DNA of 45,137 nucleotides, from assembly GCA_003168255.1 (NCBI GenBank), contig PMSU01000017.1, forward strand, positions 1 through 45,137, given 5' to 3'. The position numbers and the translations under genes were made by a program. Below are positions 6,812-15,964 of the stretch, piece after piece. This DNA comes from Actinomycetota bacterium (GTDB lineage Bacteria > Actinomycetota > Actinomycetes > Streptosporangiales > Streptosporangiaceae). A model generated the notes under the pieces. It was given only the letters and a program-made list of their open reading frames with translations, had not been told where the DNA came from and did no database searches. The first letter of the stretch is position 1; the number at the start of each line of letters is the position of its first letter.

Positions 6812-8349
6812 GCTGGGCCGCGGAGGATGGCCATGGCCGCGTTCTGGCCGCCGATGCCGCTAATCCCGCCGCCCCGGCGCGCGCCCGCGCCGCAGACCAG
6901 CACGCGCGGGTGGCGGGTCTCCACCCCCCAGCGCCCGGCGTCCTCCGGGTTCTCACCGAACGGCCAGGACAGGTCACCATGGAAGATGTGGCCGCCGGGC
7001 AGGAATGCCTCAGTCTCCAGGTCGGCCGGGGTCTTGACCTCCAGGCACGGCCGCCCGTCACCGTCGGGCAGCAGACAGTCCTCGAGCGGCTCGGCGAGCA
7101 CGGCGTTGATGGACCGCATCGCCGACCGGGCGGCCTGCTGTTTGGCCGTGGCCGGATCGGCCCGGAACAGCGAGGCCGGCATGTGCAGGCCGAATACGGT
7201 CAGCGTGTGCGCGCCGCTTGCGCGCAGGTCCGGCCCGAGGATCGAGTCGTCGGTGAGCGAATGGCAGTAGGCCTCACACGGCGCCACCGCGGGAATCTGA
7301 CCGCCCGCGGCCTGATCGTAGGCGGCGTCGAGCGCCGCGTAGCCCTCGTTGACGTGGAAGGTGCCGCAGAACGCGTCGCCGGGGGCAACGGAGCCGTCGC
7401 GCAGCCTCGGCAACCGCGACAGCACCATGTTGATCTTCAGCTGAGATCCCTCGGGAACGTCGCTGCCTGGGCCACCGAGCAGCCGGTCGAGGGTGACCGG
7501 GGCGACGTTGGCCAGGATGTGCCCGGCGCCCATCTCGTATTCTGCGTCCCCATCCCGGAAGGTGACGGCTCCCTCCGGGTTGATGCCGGTCACCTCGGTG
7601 CCGGTCCGGATCTGCGCGCCCGCGGCCAGGGCCGCGTCGGCGAGCGCGGACGTCACCCGTCCCATCCCGCCGACCGGGACGTTCCACGCGCCGGTCCCGT
7701 TCCCGATCACGTGATACAGGTAGCAGCGGTTCTGCAGCAGGCTGGGATCGGTGGCGCGGGCGAACGTGCCGACCACGGCGTCGGTGAGGACCACGCCGCG
7801 GACGGTGTCGGAGCCGAACTCCTCTTCCAGCATCTCACCGAGCGGGCGCTTGGTGATCATGTCCCAGGCCGCGCTGTCGCCGACGACCTCACGCATCTCG
7901 GCCTGGCTGAGCAGCGGCTCGGTCATGGTCGGGGCCACCCGGGTGGCCAGCCGCCCGGTCAGGGTCCGCAGCCGCTCCCAGGCGTGCCAGTCGTTCTGCC
8001 CACCGGTCAGCGCGGCGAACGAGGCGGCGCTCCGGCCCGGGTCGGTGTTGTCCACCAGCAGCCCGCTGTCACCATCGGGGGTGTAGGAGGCGATCCGCCG
8101 CGACCGCAGCTCGATCGGCAGGCCGAGATCGCTGATGACCCGGGAAGGAAGGAGGCTGACCAGGTAGGAGTACCTGGATAGGCGCACGTCCACGCGAGGG
8201 AACGGCGCCGTGGAGACGGCCGCGCCACCCACCTGTGACTGCCGTTCGAGCACGAGCACCGACCGGCCGGCCTGGGCAAGATAAGCGGCCGCGGTCAGCC
8301 CGTTGTGGCCGCCGCCGACCACGATGGCGTCATAGCGGGACGGGTTCAT
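6808..8349 (-). CDS. FAD-dependent oxidoreductase, phytoene-desaturase-like (COG1233)
   Basis: The protein has 513 aa. An N-terminal dinucleotide-binding Rossmann motif, IVVGGGHNGLTAAAYLAQAG (about 9-28), is followed by VLVLERQSQVGGAAVS. The C-terminal FAD block is VLVCGAGARRGGGISGIGGQNAAMA. The body resembles amine-oxidase/CrtI-type flavoproteins such as PYROXD2 more than carotenoid desaturases, and no carotenoid genes are nearby. The ATG at 8349 is chosen for its GAGGAG site; a longer frame upstream lacks homology-like sequence. It is the first gene of a two-gene operon with the ComB-like gene. A palindrome at 8451-8481 lies about 100 bases upstream of the start. Confidence 0.85.
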   Translation of the reverse strand: MNPSRYDAIVVGGGHNGLTAAAYLAQAGRSVLVLERQSQVGGAAVSTAPFPRVDVRLSRYSYLVSLLPSRVISDLGLPIELRSRRIASYTPDGDSGLLVDNTDPGRSAASFAALTGGQNDWHAWERLRTLTGRLATRVAPTMTEPLLSQAEMREVVGDSAAWDMITKRPLGEMLEEEFGSDTVRGVVLTDAVVGTFARATDPSLLQNRCYLYHVIGNGTGAWNVPVGGMGRVTSALADAALAAGAQIRTGTEVTGINPEGAVTFRDGDAEYEMGAGHILANVAPVTLDRLLGGPGSDVPEGSQLKINMVLSRLPRLRDGSVAPGDAFCGTFHVNEGYAALDAAYDQAAGGQIPAVAPCEAYCHSLTDDSILGPDLRASGAHTLTVFGLHMPASLFRADPATAKQQAARSAMRSINAVLAEPLEDCLLPDGDGRPCLEVKTPADLETEAFLPGGHIFHGDLSWPFGENPEDAGRWGVETRHPRVLVCGAGARRGGGISGIGGQNAAMAILRGPA

Positions 8350-8681
8350 GGCAGCTCCTCTGACCGGACCTCGTACCGAAGGGGACGTGGACGACAAGCC
8401 TAGATCCTTGGCCTGGATGCCACGTTTCCTGCCCGGGTTGGGTCGGACGTTGTCCGAGGTGCATGTCGTGCACAAGGGACAGTAAGCGTCAGCGAGAATG
8501 GTGAGCTCCGGCAAAAACTACTGTCTGTATATTGCGAAAACGCAACGAAGGGAGTGAGGCATGCCCAGTAGGGCGTAACCGATTACTCGCTGCTGCTGCA
8601 CGGCGCCGTTCATGGTGACCGTGCGTCGACTGGACGGGCTATCGGGGGATCGCCGAGCCGCGAATCAAGGGGGGCACAGCC
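8350..8681. promoter_or_regulatory. Divergent intergenic region with two palindromes
   Basis: No gene is seen. A 31-base palindrome at 8451-8481 has the form TGTCC-N3-GTGCA-N5-TGCAC-N3-GGACA, with perfectly symmetrical arms. A second palindrome, TTGCG-AAAA-CGCAA, is at 8532-8545 nearer the rightward gene. Both look like dimer-binding sites for repressors of the divergent promoters. The responsible regulators are not in view. Confidence 0.5.
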
Positions 8682-10218
8682 ATGCGTGACGACGGGACTG
8701 CGAGCAGCCAGGCAGGGACTGGCGGACCGGAGTGGACCAGGCGGAATTTCATCTACGGATCGACTGCCGCTGCTGCCGCCATGACCTTCCTGCGGGGGAC
8801 AGGGTCCCGGTCGGCTGCCCGGCCGGTGTCCCCCGGTTTGGCAGCCCACGATCACAAAGTCCGACCGCTGACGGCTACTTCTCCATACCTGATCGGCTCT
8901 AACACGCTGGGCAAAGGGTCTAGCCAAATTGCGGTCACGGTCACCACCGCACCTAATCCCAAGGATGTGATCGTGGTCTGCGCGGCTGCTACAGGCGGCG
9001 ACGCGGTAACCGGCATTGTCGACTCCCTGAAGAATTCTTATAAGCAGTGGAATACTGGAAGTAACCCAAGTAATGCACTGGTTGGCTCGATCTGGGCTTG
9101 CCTGGTTCCCGCGACCCTGGTCCTAAAGCAAACGGTCACCATTACGTTCAATAACACTGCTGCACATAATGTGTTCGTTATCGGCGTGCCCGGGGTGACC
9201 GGGGTAGATGTTTCGGTGGCCGCGGCACCATCACGATGGTTGCGCCTTCCAGCGACAGCAACGGCGAGACCCCTTCCGGGGCTATGGTGGCCGGCGGCGA
9301 TGACGAGGGTTTTTTCTTGACCAGCTACACCGAAAATGATCAAGCCTACGGGGATACATGGCAGATCACCAACACCGGGGTGTACGGAGCGAACTGGCGT
9401 CAGTGCGCCTGTATTTCCTGGAGTCAGCTGGAAGCCAACATATATAATACCTGGGCAGAAAGGGAATAATAAGACTTGGGGTAATGGTGATGTGTACTGG
9501 GACACGCTCAACGGCTACGTCGTTAGTGACAGCGAACATGTGATTATCGCGTTCTGCGACAACCCAGCGTTGGGTGCGGGAGAGGTGTTCTGCGGGCAGC
9601 CTAATGGTGGTGAACTGCTACAGAGCTGGAGCAGTATCTATTCCTGCGGCCAGGTTACCGACGCCCGGTCGGGGTTCATCGCCCTTAATCCGCAGTCGTC
9701 CGGCACAGGCGATGAGTTGTGGGTTTCGACTCCGAGCGGTCTGACCAAGATTGTCTACGCTAATACCACCCCGTCCCCTGCCCCGGTGGCTTTGCCCACG
9801 GGTACCATTCCGGGGGCTATCGCGTTCACTCCGGACGGAGTGGTGTACATCATCAGCCTCGGCGGGCCTACCTCTCCCCTCGGCCCGAACACGGGTCTGC
9901 TCAGATCGCCGGACGGCGGGGAAACGTGGGTGGATGTCACCGGCCCCGCACCGGGCCTGGCTGCGAACGTGTCCGACCCCCGGGACATGACCATCGACCC
10001 CACCGGCCGGATCTACATAGCCAGTGACGCCAACATCATCGCCCAGGGGGTATCCCGGTGCCGGGTGGAGCATGCTGGGCGCCGGCGCCCTGCACAGCCC
10101 GCCGGCGGAGTACTCCAGTGTCGCCTCGCAAGTGGTCGCTTCGACTGGGCCAGTAACCGCAACCGGACAGATCACCAGCGGACAATGGCTTATGCTCCTC
10201 ACCGCCTTTGAACCGTAG
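8682..10218 (+). pseudogene. Tat-secreted beta-sandwich protein gene, frameshifted and interrupted
   Basis: The N-terminus has a twin-arginine signal, WTRRNFIYGSTAAAAAMTFL. A Thr/Val-rich secreted domain follows, with segments like KDVIVVCAAATGGDAVTGI and VFVIGVPGVTGVDVSVAA. At about 9222 the reading frame slips: GTITMVAPSSDSNGETPSG continues in the next frame to NDQAYG at about 9349. The expected C-terminal piece (YPGAGWSMLG to GQWLMLLTAFEP, stop 10216-10218) reappears about 700 bases later in a third frame. The same fold family normally runs uninterrupted through these segments. The gene is therefore read as one ancestral protein split by the insert at about 9350-10047. Sequencing error could explain the first slip but not the 700-base interruption. 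Confidence 0.6.
9350..10047 (+). pseudogene. BNR/Asp-box repeat protein fragment inserted in the secreted gene
   Basis: The segment encodes sialidase-like sequence: YWDTLNGYVVSDSEHVIIAF, then AIAFTPDGVVYII, an exact Asp-box SPDGGETWVDV, and MTIDPTGRIYIA. It has no start codon context of its own. It contains at least one frameshift, near 9458 in an AAAGGG run, where TWA-E/GKGNNKTWGNG changes frame. Its 5' part is visibly more AT-rich (around 9430-9490) than the neighbours. GGGG occurs at both apparent junctions (9346-9349 and near 10046). I read it as a broken BNR-repeat gene fused by insertion or recombination. Exact borders are uncertain by about 10 bases. Confidence 0.5.
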
Positions 10219-10386
10219 ACACCATAGGCTGACTCGGGTGGCGCGAGCCACGGCCTGCGCCGCCCAGACCATCCTGCGGGAGGGATCTGCCAGTGCAGGG
10301 CGCGCAGGTACGGGGCGATAGCGTGCGACAATGGCTGGCTGGAACCTGGGTATAGCGGGATAGGCCAGGAAGGAACCGGAGCGGTT

Positions 10387-10632
10387 TTGGACGACAAGCA
10401 GATACTCGCGCACATCGATGAGCTGATACAGACCGAACACGAGCTCCGCGCGAAGGTGGCCGCGGGCACACTGTCCACGGATGCCGAGCACGCCAAGCTG
10501 CGCTCGACGGAGGAGGCGCTCGACCAGTGCTGGGATCTGCTCCGCCAGCGCCGGGCACGCAAGGAGTTTGGCGAGAGCCCCGACGAGGCGGCCGAGCGTC
10601 CGATTCCAGAGGTTGAGGGCTACTTGCAGTAA
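10387..10632 (+). CDS. DUF2630 family protein
   Basis: This 81-aa charged, helical protein starts MDDKQILAHIDELIQTEHELRA. It continues with the conserved LRSTEEALDQCWDLLRQRRARKEFGESPDEA, the DUF2630 signature in Actinobacteria. The TTG start at 10387 is preceded by AGGAAGGA and GGAG. The function of the family is unknown. It has no signal peptide and is probably cytoplasmic. It stands 44 bases before the FAH gene in the same direction. Confidence 0.85.
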   Translation: MDDKQILAHIDELIQTEHELRAKVAAGTLSTDAEHAKLRSTEEALDQCWDLLRQRRARKEFGESPDEAAERPIPEVEGYLQ

Positions 10633-10676
10633 TCTGACGGCGCTTATCGTCAGATCTGCATGGCTGCGGGGGTGAC

Positions 10677-11480
10677 GTGCGTATCGCGAGGTTTGCCAGC
10701 GGCGGTGAGGTCGGCTACGGCATCGTCGAGGATCAGGGCGATGGCGCTTCCGGCGGACAGGGCGGCGTCGTGGCTGAGCTGCACGGCCACCCGTTCGGCG
10801 CCGGCCAGGGAAGCTTGCGCTTTACCGGCGAGCGCTACCCGGTCGCCGATGTCCGGCTGCTCGCTCCCGTGTTGCCCAGCAAGGTGATCGCGGTGGACAG
10901 GAACTACCTCGGGCATCCGGACGCGAGCGGCGAGGGGCCGGCCGAGCCCGTTCTGTTCCTCAAGCCGTCTACTTCTGTGGTCGGCCCGCAAGACCCGATC
11001 GCGTACCCGGTGAAGCTCACCGAGCGGGTCGAGCACGGGGGAGAGCTGGCAGTCATCATCGGCAGGCTCTGCCGCGATGTGCCCGCGCACCGGGCAGCCG
11101 AGGTTATCTTCGGCTACGCGTGTGCCAACGACGTGACGGCCCGTGATCTGCAGGAGCGGGACGGCCAGTGGACGCGGGCAAAGGGATTCGACACGTTCTG
11201 CCCGCTCGGCCCCTGGATCGAGACAGCCGCGGACCCCGCCGATCTGGAACTCATCACGCTCGTGAACGGGGCGGTCCGCCAGCGGGCGCGCACCTCGGAG
11301 CTGCGCTTGGGGGTGCCCGCGCTGATCGCGTATGTCAGCCAGGTCATGACCCTGCTGCCCGGCGACGTGCTGCTCACCGGGACCCCGGCCGGGGCCGGAC
11401 CGCTGACCAGCGGTGACGAAGTGTCGGTGACCATCGAGGGGATCGGCACGCTAACCAACAGGGTGGTAACCCGTGACTGA
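10677..11480 (+). CDS. Fumarylacetoacetate hydrolase (FAH) family protein with an altered metal site
   Basis: The protein has 267 aa. The FAH fold is evident from ANDVTARDLQ, GFDTFCPLGPWI, SELRLGVPALIAYVSQVMTLLPGDVLLTGTPAGAGP and GDEVSVTIEGIGTL. The metal site of the family is E-x-E...D. Here the first Glu is replaced (VEHGGELAVIIG, Gly121), leaving Glu123 and Asp152, and the usual GRNY is DRNY. Activity may be altered or lost. It ends inside the gltX start (8-base overlap), and FAH-gltX adjacency is common in actinomycetes. The GTG start follows CGGGGGTGAC. Confidence 0.85.
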   Translation: MRIARFASGGEVGYGIVEDQGDGASGGQGGVVAELHGHPFGAGQGSLRFTGERYPVADVRLLAPVLPSKVIAVDRNYLGHPDASGEGPAEPVLFLKPSTSVVGPQDPIAYPVKLTERVEHGGELAVIIGRLCRDVPAHRAAEVIFGYACANDVTARDLQERDGQWTRAKGFDTFCPLGPWIETAADPADLELITLVNGAVRQRARTSELRLGVPALIAYVSQVMTLLPGDVLLTGTPAGAGPLTSGDEVSVTIEGIGTLTNRVVTRD

Positions 11481-12969
11481 TGACCGGCGGCCGCAAGGAC
11501 CCGTCCGGGTGAGGTTCGCCCCGTCGCCGAGCGGCGACCTGCACGTGGGCAACGTGCGGACCGCGCTGTACGACTGGGCCTATGCCCGCCGGACGGGCGG
11601 CACTTTCGTGCTGCGGCTGGAGGACACCGACCGGACCCGGGTCCAGCAGGAATACATCGACTCCGCGATGGACACGCTGCGCTGGCTCGGGCTCGACTGG
11701 AACGAAGGCCCAGACGTCGGCGGCCCTTACGGCCCGTACCTGCAGAGCGAGCGGCTGGAAATCTACGCGGACTGGGCGGGCCGGTTTCTTGCCGCCGGCG
11801 CCGCATACCACTGCTACTGCACCCAGGAAGAGGTCGCACAGCGGCGGAAGGCCGCACGGGTTGCCGGCGGTCCGAGCGGCTACGACGGCCACTGCCGCGC
11901 GCTTACCGCGGTCCAGGTCGCCGCCTACGAGGCGGAGGGCAGGCGGCCCGTAGTCCGGATGCGGATGCCCGAGGGGCAGACCACGTTCACCGACCTGGTC
12001 CGCGGCGAGGTCACGTTCGGCCATGAGAACGTGCCGGACTTCGTGCTGGCCCGCGCCGACGGCAGCCCGCTCTACACGCTGGCGGCCGCGGTCGACGACG
12101 TACTCATGAAGATCACGCACATCGTGCGCGGCGAGGACCTGCTGTCCTCCACGCCGCGCCAGATCGCGGTCTACCGGGCGATGGGGATGCCTGACGAGGA
12201 ATTCCCCGTCTTCGCCCACCTCCCGTATGTCCTTGGCACCGATGGTCAGCGGCTTTCTAAGCGGAACGGTGTGGTGTCGGTCAACTGGTACCGACGCGAG
12301 GGCTTCCTCCAGGAGACGATCTGCAACTACCTCGCGCTGCTCGGCTGGTCGCCCGGCGAGGACAGGGAGTCGTTCACCCTTGCCGAGATGGCAGCCGAAT
12401 TCGATCTCGGCCGGGTGAACAAGAACTCCGCACGGTTCGACGTGCGCAAGCTTGAGGCGATAAACGGCGACAAGATCCGAGCGCTCGAGTCCGCCGACTT
12501 CACGGCGAGGATCACGCCGTTCTTGCAGCAGGCGGGGCTGGTGGCGGCCCCCCCGAGCGCCGAGCAGGCGCGGCTGGTCACGGCCGCCGCGGCGCTCATC
12601 CAGGAGCGGATTTCCAGCCTGGGCCAGGCGCCTGGAATGCTGGCGTTCCTGCTCGTTGACGAAGGTGATTTCGTCGTGGATCCCGAGGACGCCGAGCGGC
12701 TGCTGACACCGGAATCCGTCAAGATTCTCCAGGTGGCGGAGGCGGCGCTGAGCGGCCTGGGCGCATGGGAGTCGGCAACGATCGACGAAGCGCTGCGCGG
12801 CGCGCTGATCAGCGGGCTAGAACTGAAGCCGCGGGCTGCGTTCGGTCCGGTGCGGATCGCGGTGACCGGACGGCGGGTTTCGCCGCCGCTGTTCGAGTCG
12901 ATCGAGTTGCTCGGCCGGGAGCGCGCGCTCGCCCGCCTGGCCCGCGCTCTTGGCTCGCCGCCCGGCTGA
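11473..12969 (+). CDS. gltX: Glutamyl-tRNA synthetase
   Basis: This 498-aa class-I aminoacyl-tRNA synthetase charges tRNA-Glu, and in organisms with GatCAB possibly tRNA-Gln as well. VRFAPSPSGDLHVGNVRTAL carries the HIGH-like motif, and LGTDGQRLSKRNG the KMSKS-like motif. The C-terminal half is the anticodon-binding helical domain, ending ALARLARALGSPPG. The GTG start overlaps the FAH stop. tRNA-Gln(CTG) and tRNA-Glu(CTC) follow within 330 bases, so enzyme and substrate genes are clustered. Confidence 0.95.
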   Translation: MTDDRRPQGPVRVRFAPSPSGDLHVGNVRTALYDWAYARRTGGTFVLRLEDTDRTRVQQEYIDSAMDTLRWLGLDWNEGPDVGGPYGPYLQSERLEIYADWAGRFLAAGAAYHCYCTQEEVAQRRKAARVAGGPSGYDGHCRALTAVQVAAYEAEGRRPVVRMRMPEGQTTFTDLVRGEVTFGHENVPDFVLARADGSPLYTLAAAVDDVLMKITHIVRGEDLLSSTPRQIAVYRAMGMPDEEFPVFAHLPYVLGTDGQRLSKRNGVVSVNWYRREGFLQETICNYLALLGWSPGEDRESFTLAEMAAEFDLGRVNKNSARFDVRKLEAINGDKIRALESADFTARITPFLQQAGLVAAPPSAEQARLVTAAAALIQERISSLGQAPGMLAFLLVDEGDFVVDPEDAERLLTPESVKILQVAEAALSGLGAWESATIDEALRGALISGLELKPRAAFGPVRIAVTGRRVSPPLFESIELLGRERALARLARALGSPPG

Positions 12970-13154
12970 GGCACGTTCCCGCGGGAACGCGGGGATGACG
13001 ACGCGCCGCAGGGCTGGACCGAGTTTCCGCGGGGACGCGGACAGATGCGCAGGTCGGAGCGAATGCAGGGCGCCTCGCCGGGGATCGCTTTGGCCGCCGG
13101 GTGCGGGTTCGGCTACACTGCACAGGCGCGAGCGAGCCCGCCGGCTCGCTGCCG

Positions 13155-13226
13155 TGGGGTATGGGGTAATTGGCAGCCCGACGGGTTCTGGCCCCGTTAG
13201 TCTAGGTTCGAGTCCTGGTACCCCAG
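13155..13226 (+). tRNA. tRNA-Gln (anticodon CTG)
   Basis: The acceptor stem is TGGGGTA (13155-13161) with TACCCCA (13219-13225), discriminator G. The anticodon arm is ACGGG-TTCTGGC-CCCGT with anticodon CTG. The T-arm has GGTTCGAGTCC. CCA is not encoded. Confidence 0.95.
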
Positions 13227-13297
13227 CGGGTCCTGCGACTGCCGGTACCATCGGCAGTTCGCGGGATGCACCGCTGGTCACGGCCAGCACAAGGTAT

Positions 13298-13370
13298 GGC
13301 CCCGTCGTCTAGTGGCCTAGGACACCGCCCTCTCAAGGCGGCGACGGCGGTTCAAATCCGCTCGGGGCTA
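13298..13370 (+). tRNA. tRNA-Glu (anticodon CTC)
   Basis: Acceptor GGCCCCG pairs with CGGGGCT (one G-U), discriminator A. The anticodon loop is CTCTCAA in a CCGCC/GGCGG stem. The T-arm has GGTTCAAATCC. A degraded copy of this tRNA and about 30 bases of its 3' flank occurs at 24402-24503. Confidence 0.93.
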
Positions 13371-13392
13371 CAAGAGTTACAGCAGGTCAGAT

Positions 13393-13430
13393 GCCTGGCC
13401 GCCGGTCACGGCGGCCAGGCCTTGATCATT
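13393..13430 (+). terminator. Terminator after tRNA-Glu
   Basis: A perfect 12-bp stem (GCCTGGCCGCCG, 13393-13404, with 13409-13420) closes a GTCA loop, followed by CTTGATCATTT. The flank GCAGGTCAGATGCCTG is shared with the sequences after the tRNA-Met fragment and the tRNA-Glu relic near 24.2-24.5 kb. Confidence 0.8.
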
Positions 13431-13727
13431 TGTCACTAGTTTGTCATCGGGATCCATCGTCATCTGGCGGCAGCCAACGTCACTGGGCGTGGGTCATCGA
13501 CACGTCTGCCGGGGTGGGGGAGGGCAGGCGTGAACACCCCGCATGAGCTGGCCGCCGTGCGGCGGCACGGAGGGCCTTGTCGGGCGTCCGGCCTTGCCGG
13601 CCAGGCGAGGGCTGGCCGCCCCGAGCAATCGGGGTAACTCACACCAGCAAGCTAGCTACATCCGTAGTACGACGATCCCTCCTGCTTACAGGCTGGTCGT
13701 AATGCGCCGCTGGCCTCAGCTTGCCGT
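13431..13727. other. Non-coding stretch at the start of the island
   Basis: No credible gene is seen. TTTGTCA is directly repeated at about 13429-13443 just after the tRNA-Glu terminator. A short hairpin CCCCGA-GCAA-TCGGGG is at 13619-13634. The stretch may be the junction of an old insertion at the tRNA locus. Confidence 0.4.
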
Positions 13728-14030
13728 TTAACCTGCGCGCTCGCGTCGTGCCTTGAGCGTTGGTTCTCTCTTTGTCGTTTTTCCCACGTCGTAGCGGGGG
13801 GCGGGGCGGCGGTTCTTGGAGCCTGGCGGGCGGCCGGAGCCGGGTTTGCCGGGTTTCGGCGCACTGGCCGGGCCGGGCAGGGTCGCGTGGATGTTCCCGA
13901 ATCCCCGGCCAGCACCGGCGGCCAGGTCGGCCGCCGATCGGAGGCCAGGATTGGCGGCGCTGGCCGCACTCATGCTGCGGCTCTCCAGGCGTCTGTAATC
14001 CACGTGCAAGCCTTCTTTGGCACCCGGCAT
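13728..14030 (-). pseudogene. C-terminal remnant of a DDE-type transposase
   Basis: The leftward frame ends with RGFGNIHATLPGPASAPKPGKPGSGRPPGSKNRRPAPRYDVGK. This is the basic tail typical of a Streptomyces putative-transposase family (GRPPGSKNRRPAPRYDVGK). The catalytic part is absent and sequence upstream of about 13950 is unrelated. It is therefore a truncated relic of a mobile element. The family name is from memory. Confidence 0.55.
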
Positions 14031-14041
14031 AATTCGCAAGC

Positions 14042-14386
14042 ATGACCGAGACCTACTCGGGTGAACTCAGCTACGAAGCCAAGCGTGCACTCTCGCGCCT
14101 GTTCCCGTTGATTGCCCAGTGGCGGAAGCGTATGGAGTCAACCCCGACTCCACCGGAGCCTGGCAGCAGTCTTCTTAAGGATGACCAGGCCGTTCACCCG
14201 TACCTCGTTTCACAAGCCGTCAGCGCGCAGTTCGTGAGCGCCGCCGACCATTGGGATGCACTCCGCGCGCTCTTGCAAGACGCGCAGATCGTTCACGCCA
14301 GGGCGCCGTTCACACTGCTCCGGGCAGCCATCGAGAACTCGGCCGCCGCCGTGTGGCTCCTGGCGCCCACCCGCCGGGACATTCGT
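14042..14386 (+). pseudogene. Hypothetical gene truncated by the ISL3 element
   Basis: The frame begins MTETYSGELSYEAKRALSRLFPLIAQWRKRM and continues with ALRALLQDAQIVHARAPFTLLRAAIENSAAAVWLLAPTRRDIRG, a helical segment seen in actinobacterial proteins of unknown function. At 14387 it runs into the left end of an IS element. The frame then continues only as IS sequence to 14551. No continuation is visible right of the IS, so the 3' part was probably deleted. Confidence 0.6.
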
Positions 14387-15964
14387 GGGCCTTCGAAGTT
14401 AGCCGGGAAGCTGTCGCGAGTGGGTTACTTTGCGTCACGTGCGGTGGGTTGCGGAACGTGGGTCATGCCAGGAGTTTTGCCCGGGCTGGGTGACCTGGCC
14501 CGGCGCTGGCGTGCCGCCGTGATCAGGAAGCCCGCGGTTCTACGATCTTGAGCCTTACCAGGGTTCATGATCAGTAGAAAGCCGCGGGCGTCGTGGTCCA
14601 GGATACGGCGTCTGTGCTGTTTGGCGTGGAGGGGTTGCAGGTCACCGATGCGGGGGCCGGCCCGGACGGTGCGCTGGAGGTGTGGGCGGTCACCGATTAC
14701 CCGGCCGCGGCGGCGTGCCCGGGCTGCGGGACGGCCGCGGCCCGGGTGCATGAGCTGGTCGCGGCCCATCCGAAAGACGTGCGCCGGGGCCTGGACTTGG
14801 TGGCGCTGACCTGGGTGAAGCGCCGCTGGAAGTGTGATGAGCAGCGGTGTGGCCGCAAGACGTTCACCGAGTGGGTGCCGCAGGTGCCGCCTCGCTGCCG
14901 GGTGACCAGGCGGCTGCGGGAGCTGGCCGGTGCGGAGGTCTGCGAGCGGGGGATCACCCCATCGGAGGCGGCCCGCCACGCCGGGGTCTCCTGGCCGGTG
15001 GCGCAGCAGGCGTTCGCCCGCGCGGCTGCCCGGTGCTGGGCCAGCCGCCTGCGCTGGTGGCGCATCTGGGGATCGATGAGCACCGCCGCGGCCGGCCCCG
15101 CTGGGAACGCGATGCCGGCACCGGGGAGTACACGCTGCTCGCCGACCGCTGGCACACCTGTTTCTTCGACGTGTCCGGCCAGCAGGGGCTGCTGGGGCAG
15201 GTGGAGGGCCGTACCGCTGATGACGCCGCGTACTGGCTGGCGCAGGCCGCCCCGGCGTGGCGGGACGCCGTGCAGGTGGTGGCGATCGACATGTGCTCCA
15301 TCTACGCCGCCGCGGTGCGGCGGATGCTGCCAGCCGCCCAGATCGTGGTGGACCTGTTCCATGTCGTGCAGCTCGCGGTCAAGGCCACCGGGGACGTGCG
15401 GCGGCGGGCAGTGCGGGAGAAATACGGCCGCCGCGGCCGGTCCGGCGACCCCGAGTACGGCGTCAAGGGCCTGCTGGTGCGCAACCTGGAACACCTCAGC
15501 CCGGCCCAGTTCACCAAGGTCATTGACACCCTGGACCGGGACCGGCACGGCCAGCAGATCGCCGCAGCCTGGATCGCCAAGGAGAAACTCCGCGACGTGC
15601 TGAACCTGCGCGCCCGCGTCACCGGCTCGGCCCCGTGCCAGCGGGACGTCCGTGACCGGCTATTCCGCTTCTATGACTGGTGCGCCCAGCACGACGACAT
15701 CAGCGAGCTGGTCACGCTGGCCCGGACCATCTCCCGGTGGGAAGACGAGATCACCGCAGCCGTGCTGACCGGGGTGACCAATGCCACCTCCGAAAGCCTG
15801 AACCGGCTCGCCAAGCCTACGGGTTCCGCAACCCCGCCAGCCAGCGCAGCCGCGTCCGTATCGCCTGCACCCGGGGACACCGCCGGAAGTCACACAACGC
15901 CAACAGCAGGTCACAACAATCCGTAACCGGACGGCAACCCGATCCCGGTTAACTTCGAAGAGCC
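14387..15964 (+). mobile_element. ISL3-family insertion sequence (about 1.58 kb)
   Basis: Terminal inverted repeats are readable. The left end (14387) is GGGCCTTCGAAGTTAGCCGG. The right end, read inward from 15964, is GGCTCTTCGAAGTTAACCGG. The GGCTCTTCG start is typical of ISL3 elements. The transposase inside is frameshifted. The 8-base flanks (14379-14386 and 15965-15972) agree at only 4 of 8 positions, so there is no clear target duplication. This fits a later deletion next to the element. Confidence 0.75.
14593..15952 (+). pseudogene. ISL3-family transposase, two frameshifts
   Basis: The N-terminal part has the zinc-finger pattern ACPGCGTAAARVHE...WKCDEQRCGRKTF. At about 15040 the frame changes and the DDE domain continues as LGIDEHRRGRPRWERD...VVAIDMCSIYAAAVRRMLPAAQIVVDLFHVVQL. 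Near 15815 it changes again: NRLAK continues as QAYGFRNPASQRSRVRIACTRGHRRKSHNANSRS in the third frame. Each piece is well conserved, so decay or sequence error is recent. The element is unlikely to move by itself. Confidence 0.8.

Noticed and set aside
8350..8514. N-terminal extension of the FAD oxidoreductase
   Set aside because: The extra 55 residues lack homology-like sequence, while GAGGAG precedes ATG 8349.
12974..13050. Two similar palindromic GC motifs (GTTCCCGCGGGAACG and GTTTCCGCGGGGACG), period 48, resembling a type I-E CRISPR repeat
   Set aside because: Only two imperfect copies, no equal spacers and no cas genes nearby.
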